Under the pieces are notes generated by a model. That model saw only the letters and a list, made by a program, of their open reading frames with translations, ran no database searches and had not been told where the DNA came from. A stretch of 51,401 nt of DNA from Phytopseudomonas flavescens (lineage in GTDB: Bacteria > Pseudomonadota > Gammaproteobacteria > Pseudomonadales > Pseudomonadaceae): contig NZ_FNDG01000030.1 in the NCBI RefSeq assembly GCF_900100535.1, positions 1 through 51,401 of the forward strand, in the 5' to 3' direction. A program made the position numbers and the translations under genes. Position 1 is the stretch's first letter, and every line of letters begins with the position of its first letter. This document shows positions 8,008 through 16,620 of this stretch, in pieces.

Positions 8008-11000
8008 GGCCGTTTCGCCCATTTTTCGATGGCGCTCAAGAGCAGCGATTCCTGATAGGGCTTGCCGAGGTATTCGTTGACCCCGATGCCCATGGCACGC
8101 TCACGGTGCTTCTCGCCGGTACGCGAGGTAATCATGATGATCGGCAGATCCTTCAGCCCTTCGTCGTGACGCACCAGGTTGGCGACCTCGAACCCGTCCA
8201 TGCGCGGCATCTCGATGTCCAGCAGCATGATATCGGGGCGCTGCTCCTGGAGCTGGGCGATGGCGTCGACCCCATCCTTGGCGATCAGCACGTTCATGCC
8301 GTTGCGCTCCAACAGGCGGCTGGTGACCTTGCGAACGGTCACCGAGTCGTCCACCACCATGACCAGCGTCGGGCGCTCCGCCTCGAGCTCGGGCACCACA
8401 CCCGCGTCGGCCGACAGCCGCGGACGTCCCTGATACTGCAGGTGCGCATGCAGCTCGCGGATGGTCGCCAGCAGATCGAGAATCACCACCACACGGCCGT
8501 CGCCGAGGATGGTCGCCCCGGAAATGCCATGCACCGCGGAGAATTGCGGCCCCAGGCTCTTCACCACGATTTCCCGCGAACCGGCCAGCGAATCCACCTG
8601 CACGGCCACCGCATGTTCGCTGGAGCGAACCAGGATCACCGGCAGCGGCAGGCTCTGCCCGACCAGTTTGGGGTGCTGGCCATTGTTCAGCAGGTCACCC
8701 AGGTAACGCAGCTCGTAGGCCTGCCCGGCATACTCGAAGCGCGGCGCGTCCGGGCCGTAGTAGCTCTCCAGCTCGTAGGGCGAGACCCGCACGATGCCTT
8801 CGATGGTATTGAGCGGGATGGCGTACAGGTCCTCGCCGGAGAGCACCATCAGCGCCCGGTTGACCGATACGGTGAACGGCAGGCGGATGCGGAAGGTGGT
8901 GCCCTGGCCGGGAGTGGAGTCGATGCTCATGGAGCCGCCGAGCTGTTTGACCTCGGCATTGACCACGTCCATGCCGACACCACGCCCGGAAATCTGCGTG
9001 ACCTTCTCGGCGGTGGAAAAACCGGCCTCGAGTATGAACTGCAGGATTTCATGCTCGTCGAGATCGCCACCGGCCTCCATCAGACCGCGCTCGATGGCTT
9101 TGCGCCGAACGGCGTCGAGGTCGATCCCGGCACCGTCGTCACTGAGGGCCAGGACGATATCACCACCCTCGCGGGAAAGCCCGAGGCGGATGCAGCCCTG
9201 CTCCGGCTTGCCGGCGTCGCGCCGTACGGCGGCACCTTCGATGCCGTGATCGACGGCGTTGCGCAGCATATGCTCGAGGGGGGCGACGATACGCTCGAGC
9301 ACCGTGCGGTCCATCTCGCCGTCCGCATTGCCGACGATGAATTCGACCTGCTTGCCCAACTCGCTGGCGACTTGCCGGACGATGCGCCGCAGGCGTGGCA
9401 CCAGGCGGTCGAACGGCACCATGCGCGTGCGCATCAGGCCTTCCTGCAGCTCGGTATTGACCCGAGCCTGCTGCAGCAGCAGGGTTTCCGCGTCGCGGTT
9501 GCGCAACGCCAGGGTTTCCTTCAGATCCAGCAAGTCGGAAGCCGACTCGAACAAGGCTCGCGACAGCTGCTGCAGTTGCGAGTGGCGATCCATCTCCAGC
9601 GGGTCGAACTCTTCGTAGCCGGCGCGCTCGGCCTCGGCCTGATAACGACTGAGGATCTGTGCCTGGGTTTCGGTGTCGAGGCGGCGCAACTGATCGCGCA
9701 CGCGGTCGATGGTGGCCTCCATCTCGTTCAGGGTGAAGCTGAAATCGCTGACCTGCTGTTCGACGCGTCCGCGGAAAATCGACGTTTCGCCGGCCAGGTT
9801 GACCAAACCTTCGAGCAGATCCGCCGGCACCTTGACCAGCTCCTGCGGCGCACGGCGGGCCGCGGCTTCTTCAGCCGCCAGCTCGGCACGCTGCACGAAG
9901 GGCAGCACGCGATGCTGCGCTGGCGCGGCCGGCAGTTCGCTGGCGGCGACGATGGCAGCCACCGTGCTGGCCTGGGGCTGATCCGGCACGTCGCGGTCAT
10001 CCACGGGCTGTTGCTGCAGGTGCAGGCGCAGCGCGTCGAGGCTGCTCTGCAGGCCTTCGAAACCGGACTGCACGTCGAGGTACAGGCTCTCCGGCCAGGG
10101 CGCCCCTTGCGCCTGGGCCTCGGTCAGGTGCTGCTCGAGATCGTGACTCTGGTCACCCAGTTGCTTCTGGCCAGCCAGGCGGGCACCGCCCTTGAGGGTG
10201 TGCAGCACGCGCAACAGATCATCGATGGCGCCGGCATCGTCACGGTGCTCTTCCCAGCGGCCGATGGCGGCTTCCATGGCCTCGAGCAGGTCGTCGGCTT
10301 CCTCGAGGAAGATATCGAGGATATCCGCCTCGGTGTCGAAGGCCTGTTCATGCACGGCCCGCAACGGCACCGCAGCGGGCACGCTGAGTTGTTCGTCCGG
10401 GTTGGCCCGCAGCCGGCGAATGGTTTCGATCAGTGGGTCGCCAGTGGGGATCGCTCGATGGGCACGCACCGCATCGAGCATCTCCGCCAATCGGTCATGA
10501 CAGGCCTGGAGCAGCTGGAACAGCATCGGGCTGGCGCGCAGGCGGCCATTGCCGAGATCCTCGTAGAGGAACTCCAGTTCGTGGGCCAGGTCGCCGATCT
10601 CGCGAATCTCGGCCATCCGCGCGCCACCCTTGAGGGTGTGCAGATCGCGCTGTAGCGACTCCAGATCGAGGCTGTTGTCGACATCGCTCATCCAGTGCGA
10701 CAGCGCCGCACCGGCACTGTCGATGATGTCGAAACCCTCTTCGAGAAATATCGCCACCAGCTCAGGGTCACGCTCATCGTTGCCCCCCGCAGCGGGCTGG
10801 GTTGGCGGGGTGTCCGCGGCCATGCTCAAGGGAGCAACCCCGGGCGCATCGGCATCCGGCAACGGCGCCAGCGACTCCACGGCCTGCTCATCCTGCCCGC
10901 CACGCTGCCGGAACTGCCGGATCGCCGCGACCAGCTCATCCGCATGTTGCGCGGGCTGGCGCTGCTGCAGGTTGTCGAGCATGCCGACCAGGCGGGCATG

Positions 11001-14000
11001 GCCCTGCTGCAGGCTGTCGGTGACGAAGGGCGAAATCCCATACCGGCGGTCCAACAGCCCTTCGTAAAGGGCTTCGAGTTCATGGGCCAGCTCGCTGATC
11101 GGGGCGATCCCGGCCATGCTCGCACCGCCCTTGAGGGTGTGCAGGTCACGGTGCAGCGCAGACAACGCAGTGCGGTTGTCCGGCTCGGCCAACCAGCGCT
11201 CCAGGGCCAGGCCGGCGCTGTCGAGGACGTCCACGGCTTCCTCGAGGAAGATCGACTCCAGCTCGTCGTCGGCTGTGTCCACCGGCTGTGCCGGTTCGCC
11301 GGCTTCGTCATTGGCCGCGTCGACGACCAGCGCCTCTTCCAGAGCACGGGTGGCTTCGTCCAGTTCGACCGCCTGCAAACCGGACGTATCGCCCGACAAC
11401 AGGGCCAGCGTGGCGGGATCCTGGGCTTCGTCGAGCAGCGCCTGCAGCGCAGCGACGCGTTCGGGGCTGGCGCTGACCTCTAGCCCCGCGGCCACCTGGT
11501 CCATCATGCTGACCAGTGCTTCGTGGGCCTGCTCGGCTTCGTCGAAGAAGCGCTCGTTGACGGCCAGACGGCCCTCTTCCACCGCGCCATAGAGATCGAG
11601 CAATGCCTCGCACAGTTCGTCGATCTGCGGCAGCTCGGCCATTTCCGCACCGCGGCCGAGGGTGGTCAGCTCCTCCAGCAGCGCGCTGAGTTCCTGGTGC
11701 TCCGAGGGGTGTTCACGCCAACGACGCAGCAGGCCCTCGGCATCCAGCAGGATGTCCATGCCCTCGGCGAGAAAGATACTGATCAGTTGCGGGTCGCGGC
11801 TTTCGCCTTGTACGCCCTGGCGCTGTTTCTCGGCATGCTCGAGGCGCTTGTCATGCAACTGCTGAACACGCGCCAGGTACTCGTCGGTACCGGGGATTGG
11901 CTGCAAAGGATCGTTTTCCAGTTGCCCCAGGCCCTGGCGGAACAGCGCCTGGGCCTCGACCAGCACCTCAGCCTCGGCCAGGTCCAGCGGCAGCAGGTTG
12001 GCCTTGAACTCCTTGACCATCTTCTCCAGCGGCGCGGCGACCTCGGCCATCGGCAGGATACCGGCCATGTAGGCACTGCCCTTCAGCGTATGCAGGGCAC
12101 GCTGCAGGTCGTCGGTGACCGGCTGCGGCAGTTCCCGGGCGCAGCCGTCGAGAAAGATGGACAGGGTTTCGAGGTGGGTTTCCGCCTCGTTGCGGAAAAT
12201 CTCCAGTAACTGCGGATCCAGCCCCTCGCTTTCCTCGACCACGGTGGTTGCGGCCTCGATCTCGCCCGCGGGCTCGGCTACCGCGGCAGCCGGGGCGTCA
12301 TGCTTTGGGAGGCTCAGCCCCTTGGCCAGCGCGTGCGCGTCGGCAGCCAGGCGGTCCACATCATCGCGCTGGCGCTGGGCCTGAACCGCGAACTCATCGA
12401 CCAGTTCGGGCATCAGGGCGGTGACCTGACCGATCACCTGCTGAGCCTCGGCACCTGGCTGGATGCTGCGGTCGAGCACACGATTGAGCAGGTTCTCGAT
12501 CGACCAGGCCAGCTCACCGATCACCAGTGCCCGTACCATGCGGCCACTGCCCTTGAGGGTATGGAAGGCGCGCCGCACTTCGCTGAGCGCCTCCTTGTCC
12601 TCGCTGTCGGCGCACCAGCGCGGCAGGAACTCGGCGATGGTTTCAAGCACTTCACCGGCTTCCTCGATAAAGACTTCACGCAACTCTTCGTCGACCGCTT
12701 CCTCGTCGGCAGGAGGCGGCAGCAGGCTCGGCGGGACATCCAGGGCGGGCGGGTTGATCGCCTGCTGCGGGGCGGCCATCACGTCGGCCATGGACACGGG
12801 CCTTTCCGCCAGCGACTCTTCGCCTGCAGAGGGCTCGGGCATACCAGGCAATTCGACTTCCGGCAGTTGCAGATCGGCCAGATCGAGATCGTCCCAGCCC
12901 AGCTCGCCATCAGCCTCGAGATCCTCAGGTTGCACCTGCAGCGGCGGCTCTTCGAAGCCCTCTGCAAGCAGCTCCGCGGGTGGCAATTGATCGACAGGAC
13001 GGCCGGGGTCGGTGAGATCGAGGCGTTCATCCAGCTCCTCGAGCGACCACAGCGAATCATCGGCAGCGTCCTGGAGCGGCTGCAGATCCACCGCCGGCGA
13101 CGGGTCCGTCGGTTGCTCGTCAAACTCGAATGTCCAGCCGTCGTCGGCCAGCGACGACGGCAGATCCGCTGCAGGCAGGGGGTCGAACTCCCCCAAGTCG
13201 AAGGCCTCGACGGCAGGCAACGAGGTGTCATCCAGCGTCAGGGGTTCGGCATTGCCCGGGGGCTCGACGAGCAGATCGGCGTCATCCAGCGACCAGCTGT
13301 CGTCGACCACCACGGCCTTCGCATCGGCGTAGGGATCCTCGTCCAGCTCTCCGAGGTCGATGGCCTCGACGGTCGAGGAAGGCGCCGCCTGCGGCTCGAC
13401 GGGCTGCACTGTGCCGGCCCCCTCGTCACCGTCCTGCAGCGGGCTGTCCTCGGCCCCGGCAGCCTTCGCTTCGGCGTGGGCATCGTCGTCCAGCTCTCCG
13501 AGGTTGGTGGCCTCGACGGTCGACGAGGGCGCCGCCTGCGGCTCGACGGGCTGCATTGTGCCGGCCCGCTCGTCACCGTCCTGCAGCGGGCTGTCCTCGG
13601 CCCCGGCAGCCTTCGCCTCGGCATGGGGATCGTCGTCCAGCTCTCCGAGGTTGGTGGCCTCGGCGGTCGACGAGGGCGCCGCCTGCGGCTCGACGGGCTG
13701 CACTGTGCCGGCCCCCTCGTCACCGTCCTGCAGCGGGCTGTCCTCGGCCCCGGCAGCCTTCGCTTCGGCGTGGGCATCGTCGTCCAGCTCTCCGAGGTTG
13801 GTGGCCTCGACGGTCGGCGAGGGCGCCGCCTGCGGTTCGACGGGCTCGAACGCCCCCTCATCGACTGACGGCGCCTCGCGGTGGGATTGGTTCTCGGCAA
13901 CGCTGCCCAGAACCGGAACGGCCAACACATCGATATCGTGCAGCGGATCGTCGAGCGGCGCGGGCTCTTCGTCGATCGGCACGGTCTGCGGAGTCGATGG

Positions 14001-15689
14001 TTTTTCCTGCAGGGGATAGCCGAGCGCGGCGAGGCTTTCTTCGGCCACATCGAGAATCAGGTCACCCTGGGTGGCGTGATCCTCGGTAAGGCGCTCCAGG
14101 TAATATTCGACGCTGGTGATGGCGTCGGCCAGGGTGTCCAGGCTCTGCCAGTTGGGCACCGCCTGGCGGGCCAGCAGTTGCTCCTGGATATAACGGTTGC
14201 AGGCATTGAGCAGTGCGGCGGCGCGATCCAGCGGGATCATCGCCAGCCCGCCACGTACCTGGGTCAGCAGCTCCGGCACACGAGCCAGGTGCTCGTGGTT
14301 CCATTGCGAAGCGATGAACTCGATGATCGCGTCCTTGGCCTGCTCCAGGCCATTGCGCGCTTCCTTGATCACCAGCTGGTGAATCTGCCCGACATCGGTG
14401 GTGGGCAGATGGCTTTCCTCACGCTTGCCGCTGTCGTTCTGGCCAACCATGCCGGTCAGAGTCGCCTCGACGTACAGCAGCGCGCCAGCCACGTCCATCA
14501 GCAGCGCATCGCTGGGCTCCTGAGCACCTTGAGCCAGCGCGCGCACCACCTCGAGCTGGTCGACGATGACCTTGCGCGGCTGGGCGAACCCCAGTACCGC
14601 CAGGGTATCGGCAATCTGTTTGAGGGGCGCCAGCAGCGCGTCGAGATCCGCGACCCTGGTCCGGTCACTGCGCACGAACAGGTCGAGGCTGTCCTTGACC
14701 CGCACCAGTTCCTCACAAAGGGCAGCGACCACCGAACGCATGGCATCGCGATCCGGGCCCGCCAGGCGAGCACGCTCGGCATCGACGACCTCGTGCCCGG
14801 GCAGCGCATCGTCGAGGCCGTAACGGTCACGCAGCACACGGTTGCGCGCTGACTGCGGCGAGGCCTTGGCCACGTAGAACAGCAGGTTCTTGGTGAGCTC
14901 GTCGGAGGCAGGCTGGTTGATGCCATCGGCACCCTGTTCGGTCAGGCGCTTGAGCTCCTTGTCGACCTGGCGCAGCAACGCGCGCACGGACGTGCCATTG
15001 GCCACGCTGCCATTGGACAGCCCTTCGACCACGCCCGAGGCGATCTGCCACAGCGACTCCAGGGGCGAGTCCTTGCAGAGGGTCTCCAGGCGCGCGAAAA
15101 CCCGGGCCATGTAACCGAGGTTGGTGCCCAGGTCCTGCTGGCGGATCAACCCGACCAGCGCGACCTGGAGCATCTGCCGCAGCTTGCGCAACAAGGCGGG
15201 CAGCTCGGCGGTGCGCAGTTGGCTCAGCGACTCCGCCGTCAGGGCACTGGCCCGGGCGGACAGATCGGGGGAGAACAGGCTGGTTTCCGAGAGCAGCTTC
15301 TCGCCCCGTGCGGCACGCAAGTCATTGAGCAGCGGCAGCACGACCATCGGCAGGTCACGGCGGGCGGTCTGGATGCTATCCAGATAGGCCGGCAGTTGCA
15401 GGATCGCCTGCATCAGCACGTCCAGGGCTTCCCCTTGGTTGGCCACGCGACCGTCGATCAACGCCTGGGTCAGGTGCTCCATTTCCTCGGCGAGCAGCGC
15501 CGCGCCGAAGAATTCGACCATTTGCAGGGTGCCGTGAACCTGGTGCACGTAGGTCTGGCAAAAGCGCATGCGTGTCGAGTCCTGCGGATTCTCGACGAAC
15601 GCCTCCAGAGCCTGTCGCGCCTGCTTCAGGGTTTCCGCGATTTCGCCCTTGACCCACTCCAGGGCGACATAGTCGTGCCGATCACCCAT
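8004..15689 (-). CDS. chpA: Hybrid chemotaxis histidine kinase ChpA
   Basis: ChpA is the CheA-like kinase that phosphorylates PilG and PilH to control pilus extension, retraction and surface sensing. The product has 2561 residues (about 2470 in P. aeruginosa). Phosphotransfer domains with the acceptor histidine are seen at H52, H1043, H1200, H1517, H1684 and H1830, five of them as HTLKGS/G. Two more domains carry threonine at that position: T476 (LTQVRGG) and T1342 (LTTLGRG). Acidic linkers join them, one containing a 49-residue tandem repeat at about residues 613-783. The CheA core follows: dimerisation helices near 1960-2080, the ATPase domain around 2100-2270 (N box HMLRNAVDHGIEG, then SDDGAGIDL and GRGVGMDVV), a CheW-like domain, and a receiver domain with phosphoacceptor D2491 (MLLDIEMPRMDG). 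It precedes chpB with a 4-bp overlap. Confidence 0.97.
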   Translation of the reverse strand: MGDRHDYVALEWVKGEIAETLKQARQALEAFVENPQDSTRMRFCQTYVHQVHGTLQMVEFFGAALLAEEMEHLTQALIDGRVANQGEALDVLMQAILQLPAYLDSIQTARRDLPMVVLPLLNDLRAARGEKLLSETSLFSPDLSARASALTAESLSQLRTAELPALLRKLRQMLQVALVGLIRQQDLGTNLGYMARVFARLETLCKDSPLESLWQIASGVVEGLSNGSVANGTSVRALLRQVDKELKRLTEQGADGINQPASDELTKNLLFYVAKASPQSARNRVLRDRYGLDDALPGHEVVDAERARLAGPDRDAMRSVVAALCEELVRVKDSLDLFVRSDRTRVADLDALLAPLKQIADTLAVLGFAQPRKVIVDQLEVVRALAQGAQEPSDALLMDVAGALLYVEATLTGMVGQNDSGKREESHLPTTDVGQIHQLVIKEARNGLEQAKDAIIEFIASQWNHEHLARVPELLTQVRGGLAMIPLDRAAALLNACNRYIQEQLLARQAVPNWQSLDTLADAITSVEYYLERLTEDHATQGDLILDVAEESLAALGYPLQEKPSTPQTVPIDEEPAPLDDPLHDIDVLAVPVLGSVAENQSHREAPSVDEGAFEPVEPQAAPSPTVEATNLGELDDDAHAEAKAAGAEDSPLQDGDEGAGTVQPVEPQAAPSSTAEATNLGELDDDPHAEAKAAGAEDSPLQDGDERAGTMQPVEPQAAPSSTVEATNLGELDDDAHAEAKAAGAEDSPLQDGDEGAGTVQPVEPQAAPSSTVEAIDLGELDEDPYADAKAVVVDDSWSLDDADLLVEPPGNAEPLTLDDTSLPAVEAFDLGEFDPLPAADLPSSLADDGWTFEFDEQPTDPSPAVDLQPLQDAADDSLWSLEELDERLDLTDPGRPVDQLPPAELLAEGFEEPPLQVQPEDLEADGELGWDDLDLADLQLPEVELPGMPEPSAGEESLAERPVSMADVMAAPQQAINPPALDVPPSLLPPPADEEAVDEELREVFIEEAGEVLETIAEFLPRWCADSEDKEALSEVRRAFHTLKGSGRMVRALVIGELAWSIENLLNRVLDRSIQPGAEAQQVIGQVTALMPELVDEFAVQAQRQRDDVDRLAADAHALAKGLSLPKHDAPAAAVAEPAGEIEAATTVVEESEGLDPQLLEIFRNEAETHLETLSIFLDGCARELPQPVTDDLQRALHTLKGSAYMAGILPMAEVAAPLEKMVKEFKANLLPLDLAEAEVLVEAQALFRQGLGQLENDPLQPIPGTDEYLARVQQLHDKRLEHAEKQRQGVQGESRDPQLISIFLAEGMDILLDAEGLLRRWREHPSEHQELSALLEELTTLGRGAEMAELPQIDELCEALLDLYGAVEEGRLAVNERFFDEAEQAHEALVSMMDQVAAGLEVSASPERVAALQALLDEAQDPATLALLSGDTSGLQAVELDEATRALEEALVVDAANDEAGEPAQPVDTADDELESIFLEEAVDVLDSAGLALERWLAEPDNRTALSALHRDLHTLKGGASMAGIAPISELAHELEALYEGLLDRRYGISPFVTDSLQQGHARLVGMLDNLQQRQPAQHADELVAAIRQFRQRGGQDEQAVESLAPLPDADAPGVAPLSMAADTPPTQPAAGGNDERDPELVAIFLEEGFDIIDSAGAALSHWMSDVDNSLDLESLQRDLHTLKGGARMAEIREIGDLAHELEFLYEDLGNGRLRASPMLFQLLQACHDRLAEMLDAVRAHRAIPTGDPLIETIRRLRANPDEQLSVPAAVPLRAVHEQAFDTEADILDIFLEEADDLLEAMEAAIGRWEEHRDDAGAIDDLLRVLHTLKGGARLAGQKQLGDQSHDLEQHLTEAQAQGAPWPESLYLDVQSGFEGLQSSLDALRLHLQQQPVDDRDVPDQPQASTVAAIVAASELPAAPAQHRVLPFVQRAELAAEEAAARRAPQELVKVPADLLEGLVNLAGETSIFRGRVEQQVSDFSFTLNEMEATIDRVRDQLRRLDTETQAQILSRYQAEAERAGYEEFDPLEMDRHSQLQQLSRALFESASDLLDLKETLALRNRDAETLLLQQARVNTELQEGLMRTRMVPFDRLVPRLRRIVRQVASELGKQVEFIVGNADGEMDRTVLERIVAPLEHMLRNAVDHGIEGAAVRRDAGKPEQGCIRLGLSREGGDIVLALSDDGAGIDLDAVRRKAIERGLMEAGGDLDEHEILQFILEAGFSTAEKVTQISGRGVGMDVVNAEVKQLGGSMSIDSTPGQGTTFRIRLPFTVSVNRALMVLSGEDLYAIPLNTIEGIVRVSPYELESYYGPDAPRFEYAGQAYELRYLGDLLNNGQHPKLVGQSLPLPVILVRSSEHAVAVQVDSLAGSREIVVKSLGPQFSAVHGISGATILGDGRVVVILDLLATIRELHAHLQYQGRPRLSADAGVVPELEAERPTLVMVVDDSVTVRKVTSRLLERNGMNVLIAKDGVDAIAQLQEQRPDIMLLDIEMPRMDGFEVANLVRHDEGLKDLPIIMITSRTGEKHRERAMGIGVNEYLGKPYQESLLLSAIEKWAKRP
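13341..13850 (-). repeat. 147-bp in-frame tandem repeat inside chpA
   Basis: The anchor GTCCAGCTCT recurs at 13341, 13488, 13635 and 13782, exactly 147 bp apart, giving about 3.5 copies that differ by a few substitutions. Each copy encodes 49 acidic, proline- and alanine-rich residues, including VEPQAAPSSTVEATNLGELD and AEAKAAGAEDSPLQDGDE. It lies in a linker between the second and third phosphotransfer domains. Since 147 is a multiple of three, copy-number change keeps the frame. Confidence 0.95.
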
Positions 15690-15703
15690 ACATACTCCGT
15701 TTC

Positions 15704-16552
15704 TTAGCCCTTGCGGGTATACGCCAGCACTCGCTCATCGGCCACCGGAAGCATCTCCGGGTGCTGCCAACCGACAACCTCGCCCACCCCGACCACCAGC
15801 AAGCCACCTGGCGCCAGGCACTCGGCCAGGCGATTGAGGATCTCGCGGCGCCGCCAGCGGCGAAAATAAATCAGCAAGTTCTGGCAAAAAATAACGTCCA
15901 TGCCGGTCATCGGCGCCTTGTCCAACTCCAGCACATTGAGCCTGGCGCAGCACACGCGCGCGGCAAGCTCCGGCAACACCTTGAAGCGTCCATCGGCCTG
16001 CGGCAGGAAGTAACGTTCGCGCAGGCCCTCGTCCATCTGTTGCAGGCGGCGCCGGTCATACAGCCCGTCACGTGCCTTGCTCAGGGCCGCGCGGCTGATG
16101 TCGGTGCCGGTGACACCGAACACCCCGTCAGCGCCCAACACCTCGCTGGCACCGATGGCCAGCGAGTAGGGTTCTTCGCCACTGGAGCAGCCCACGCTCC
16201 AGATCGCCAGCGGTGCATCCAGCCCGCGCTCGTCGCGACGGGCGACATGGGCCTCGAACACCTCGAACGAGGGCGGATGCCGGTAGAAGCGGGTTTCCTG
16301 GACGGTCAGCCGGTCCAGCAGATTCGCCCATTCCACCGCGCCGCGCGGGCCGTCGGTGACCTGCCGGTAGTAACTGGCGTAATCACCGATGCCCAGTTCG
16401 CGCATGCGTGTGCTGAGGTTGGTCTGCAGGAAGATCCGGCGCTGCTCGTTGAGCACCATGCCGAGCCGCGCTTCCAGCAACTGTTGCCAGTCACGGAACT
16501 CCGTGGCGGACATGTCCGCCAGCGGTTGCAGGGCCCAGACGCCTGACTGCAT
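15704..16552 (-). CDS. pilK: CheR-type receptor methyltransferase PilK
   Basis: PilK methylates glutamates of the PilJ receptor using S-adenosylmethionine. The protein has the CheR N-terminal helical domain (EFRDWQQLLEARLGMVLN, LDRLTVQETRFYRHPPSFEVF) and the methyltransferase domain with IWSVGCSSGEEPYSLAI, TGTDISRAALSKARDGLYD and MDVIFCQNLLIYF. I prefer the start at 16552 (282 residues), which has GAGG eight bases upstream. The first in-frame ATG is at 16594 (296 residues) with a weaker site. It lies between pilJ and chpA on the same strand and is 14 bp from chpA. Confidence 0.94.
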   Translation of the reverse strand: MQSGVWALQPLADMSATEFRDWQQLLEARLGMVLNEQRRIFLQTNLSTRMRELGIGDYASYYRQVTDGPRGAVEWANLLDRLTVQETRFYRHPPSFEVFEAHVARRDERGLDAPLAIWSVGCSSGEEPYSLAIGASEVLGADGVFGVTGTDISRAALSKARDGLYDRRRLQQMDEGLRERYFLPQADGRFKVLPELAARVCCARLNVLELDKAPMTGMDVIFCQNLLIYFRRWRRREILNRLAECLAPGGLLVVGVGEVVGWQHPEMLPVADERVLAYTRKG

Positions 16553-16620
16553 GTCGTGCACCTCGCTCACGCCTGCGTCTGCCGCACAGCGCATCGTTCA
16601 ATGCGCCGCCCGGCAGTCGA

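Noticed and set aside
7932..10655. Long plus-strand open frame of about 900 codons
   Set aside because: It is antisense to chpA, has no recognisable motif and is rich in H/Q/G/R as expected for the shadow frame of a high-GC gene.
13341..13850. 147-bp repeats as a CRISPR or mobile repeat
   Set aside because: There are no spacers, and the units are in frame with and continuous with chpA coding sequence.
12300..13868. Plus-strand frame with internal repeats
   Set aside because: It is the reverse image of the chpA tandem repeat, whose coding sense is clearly minus strand.
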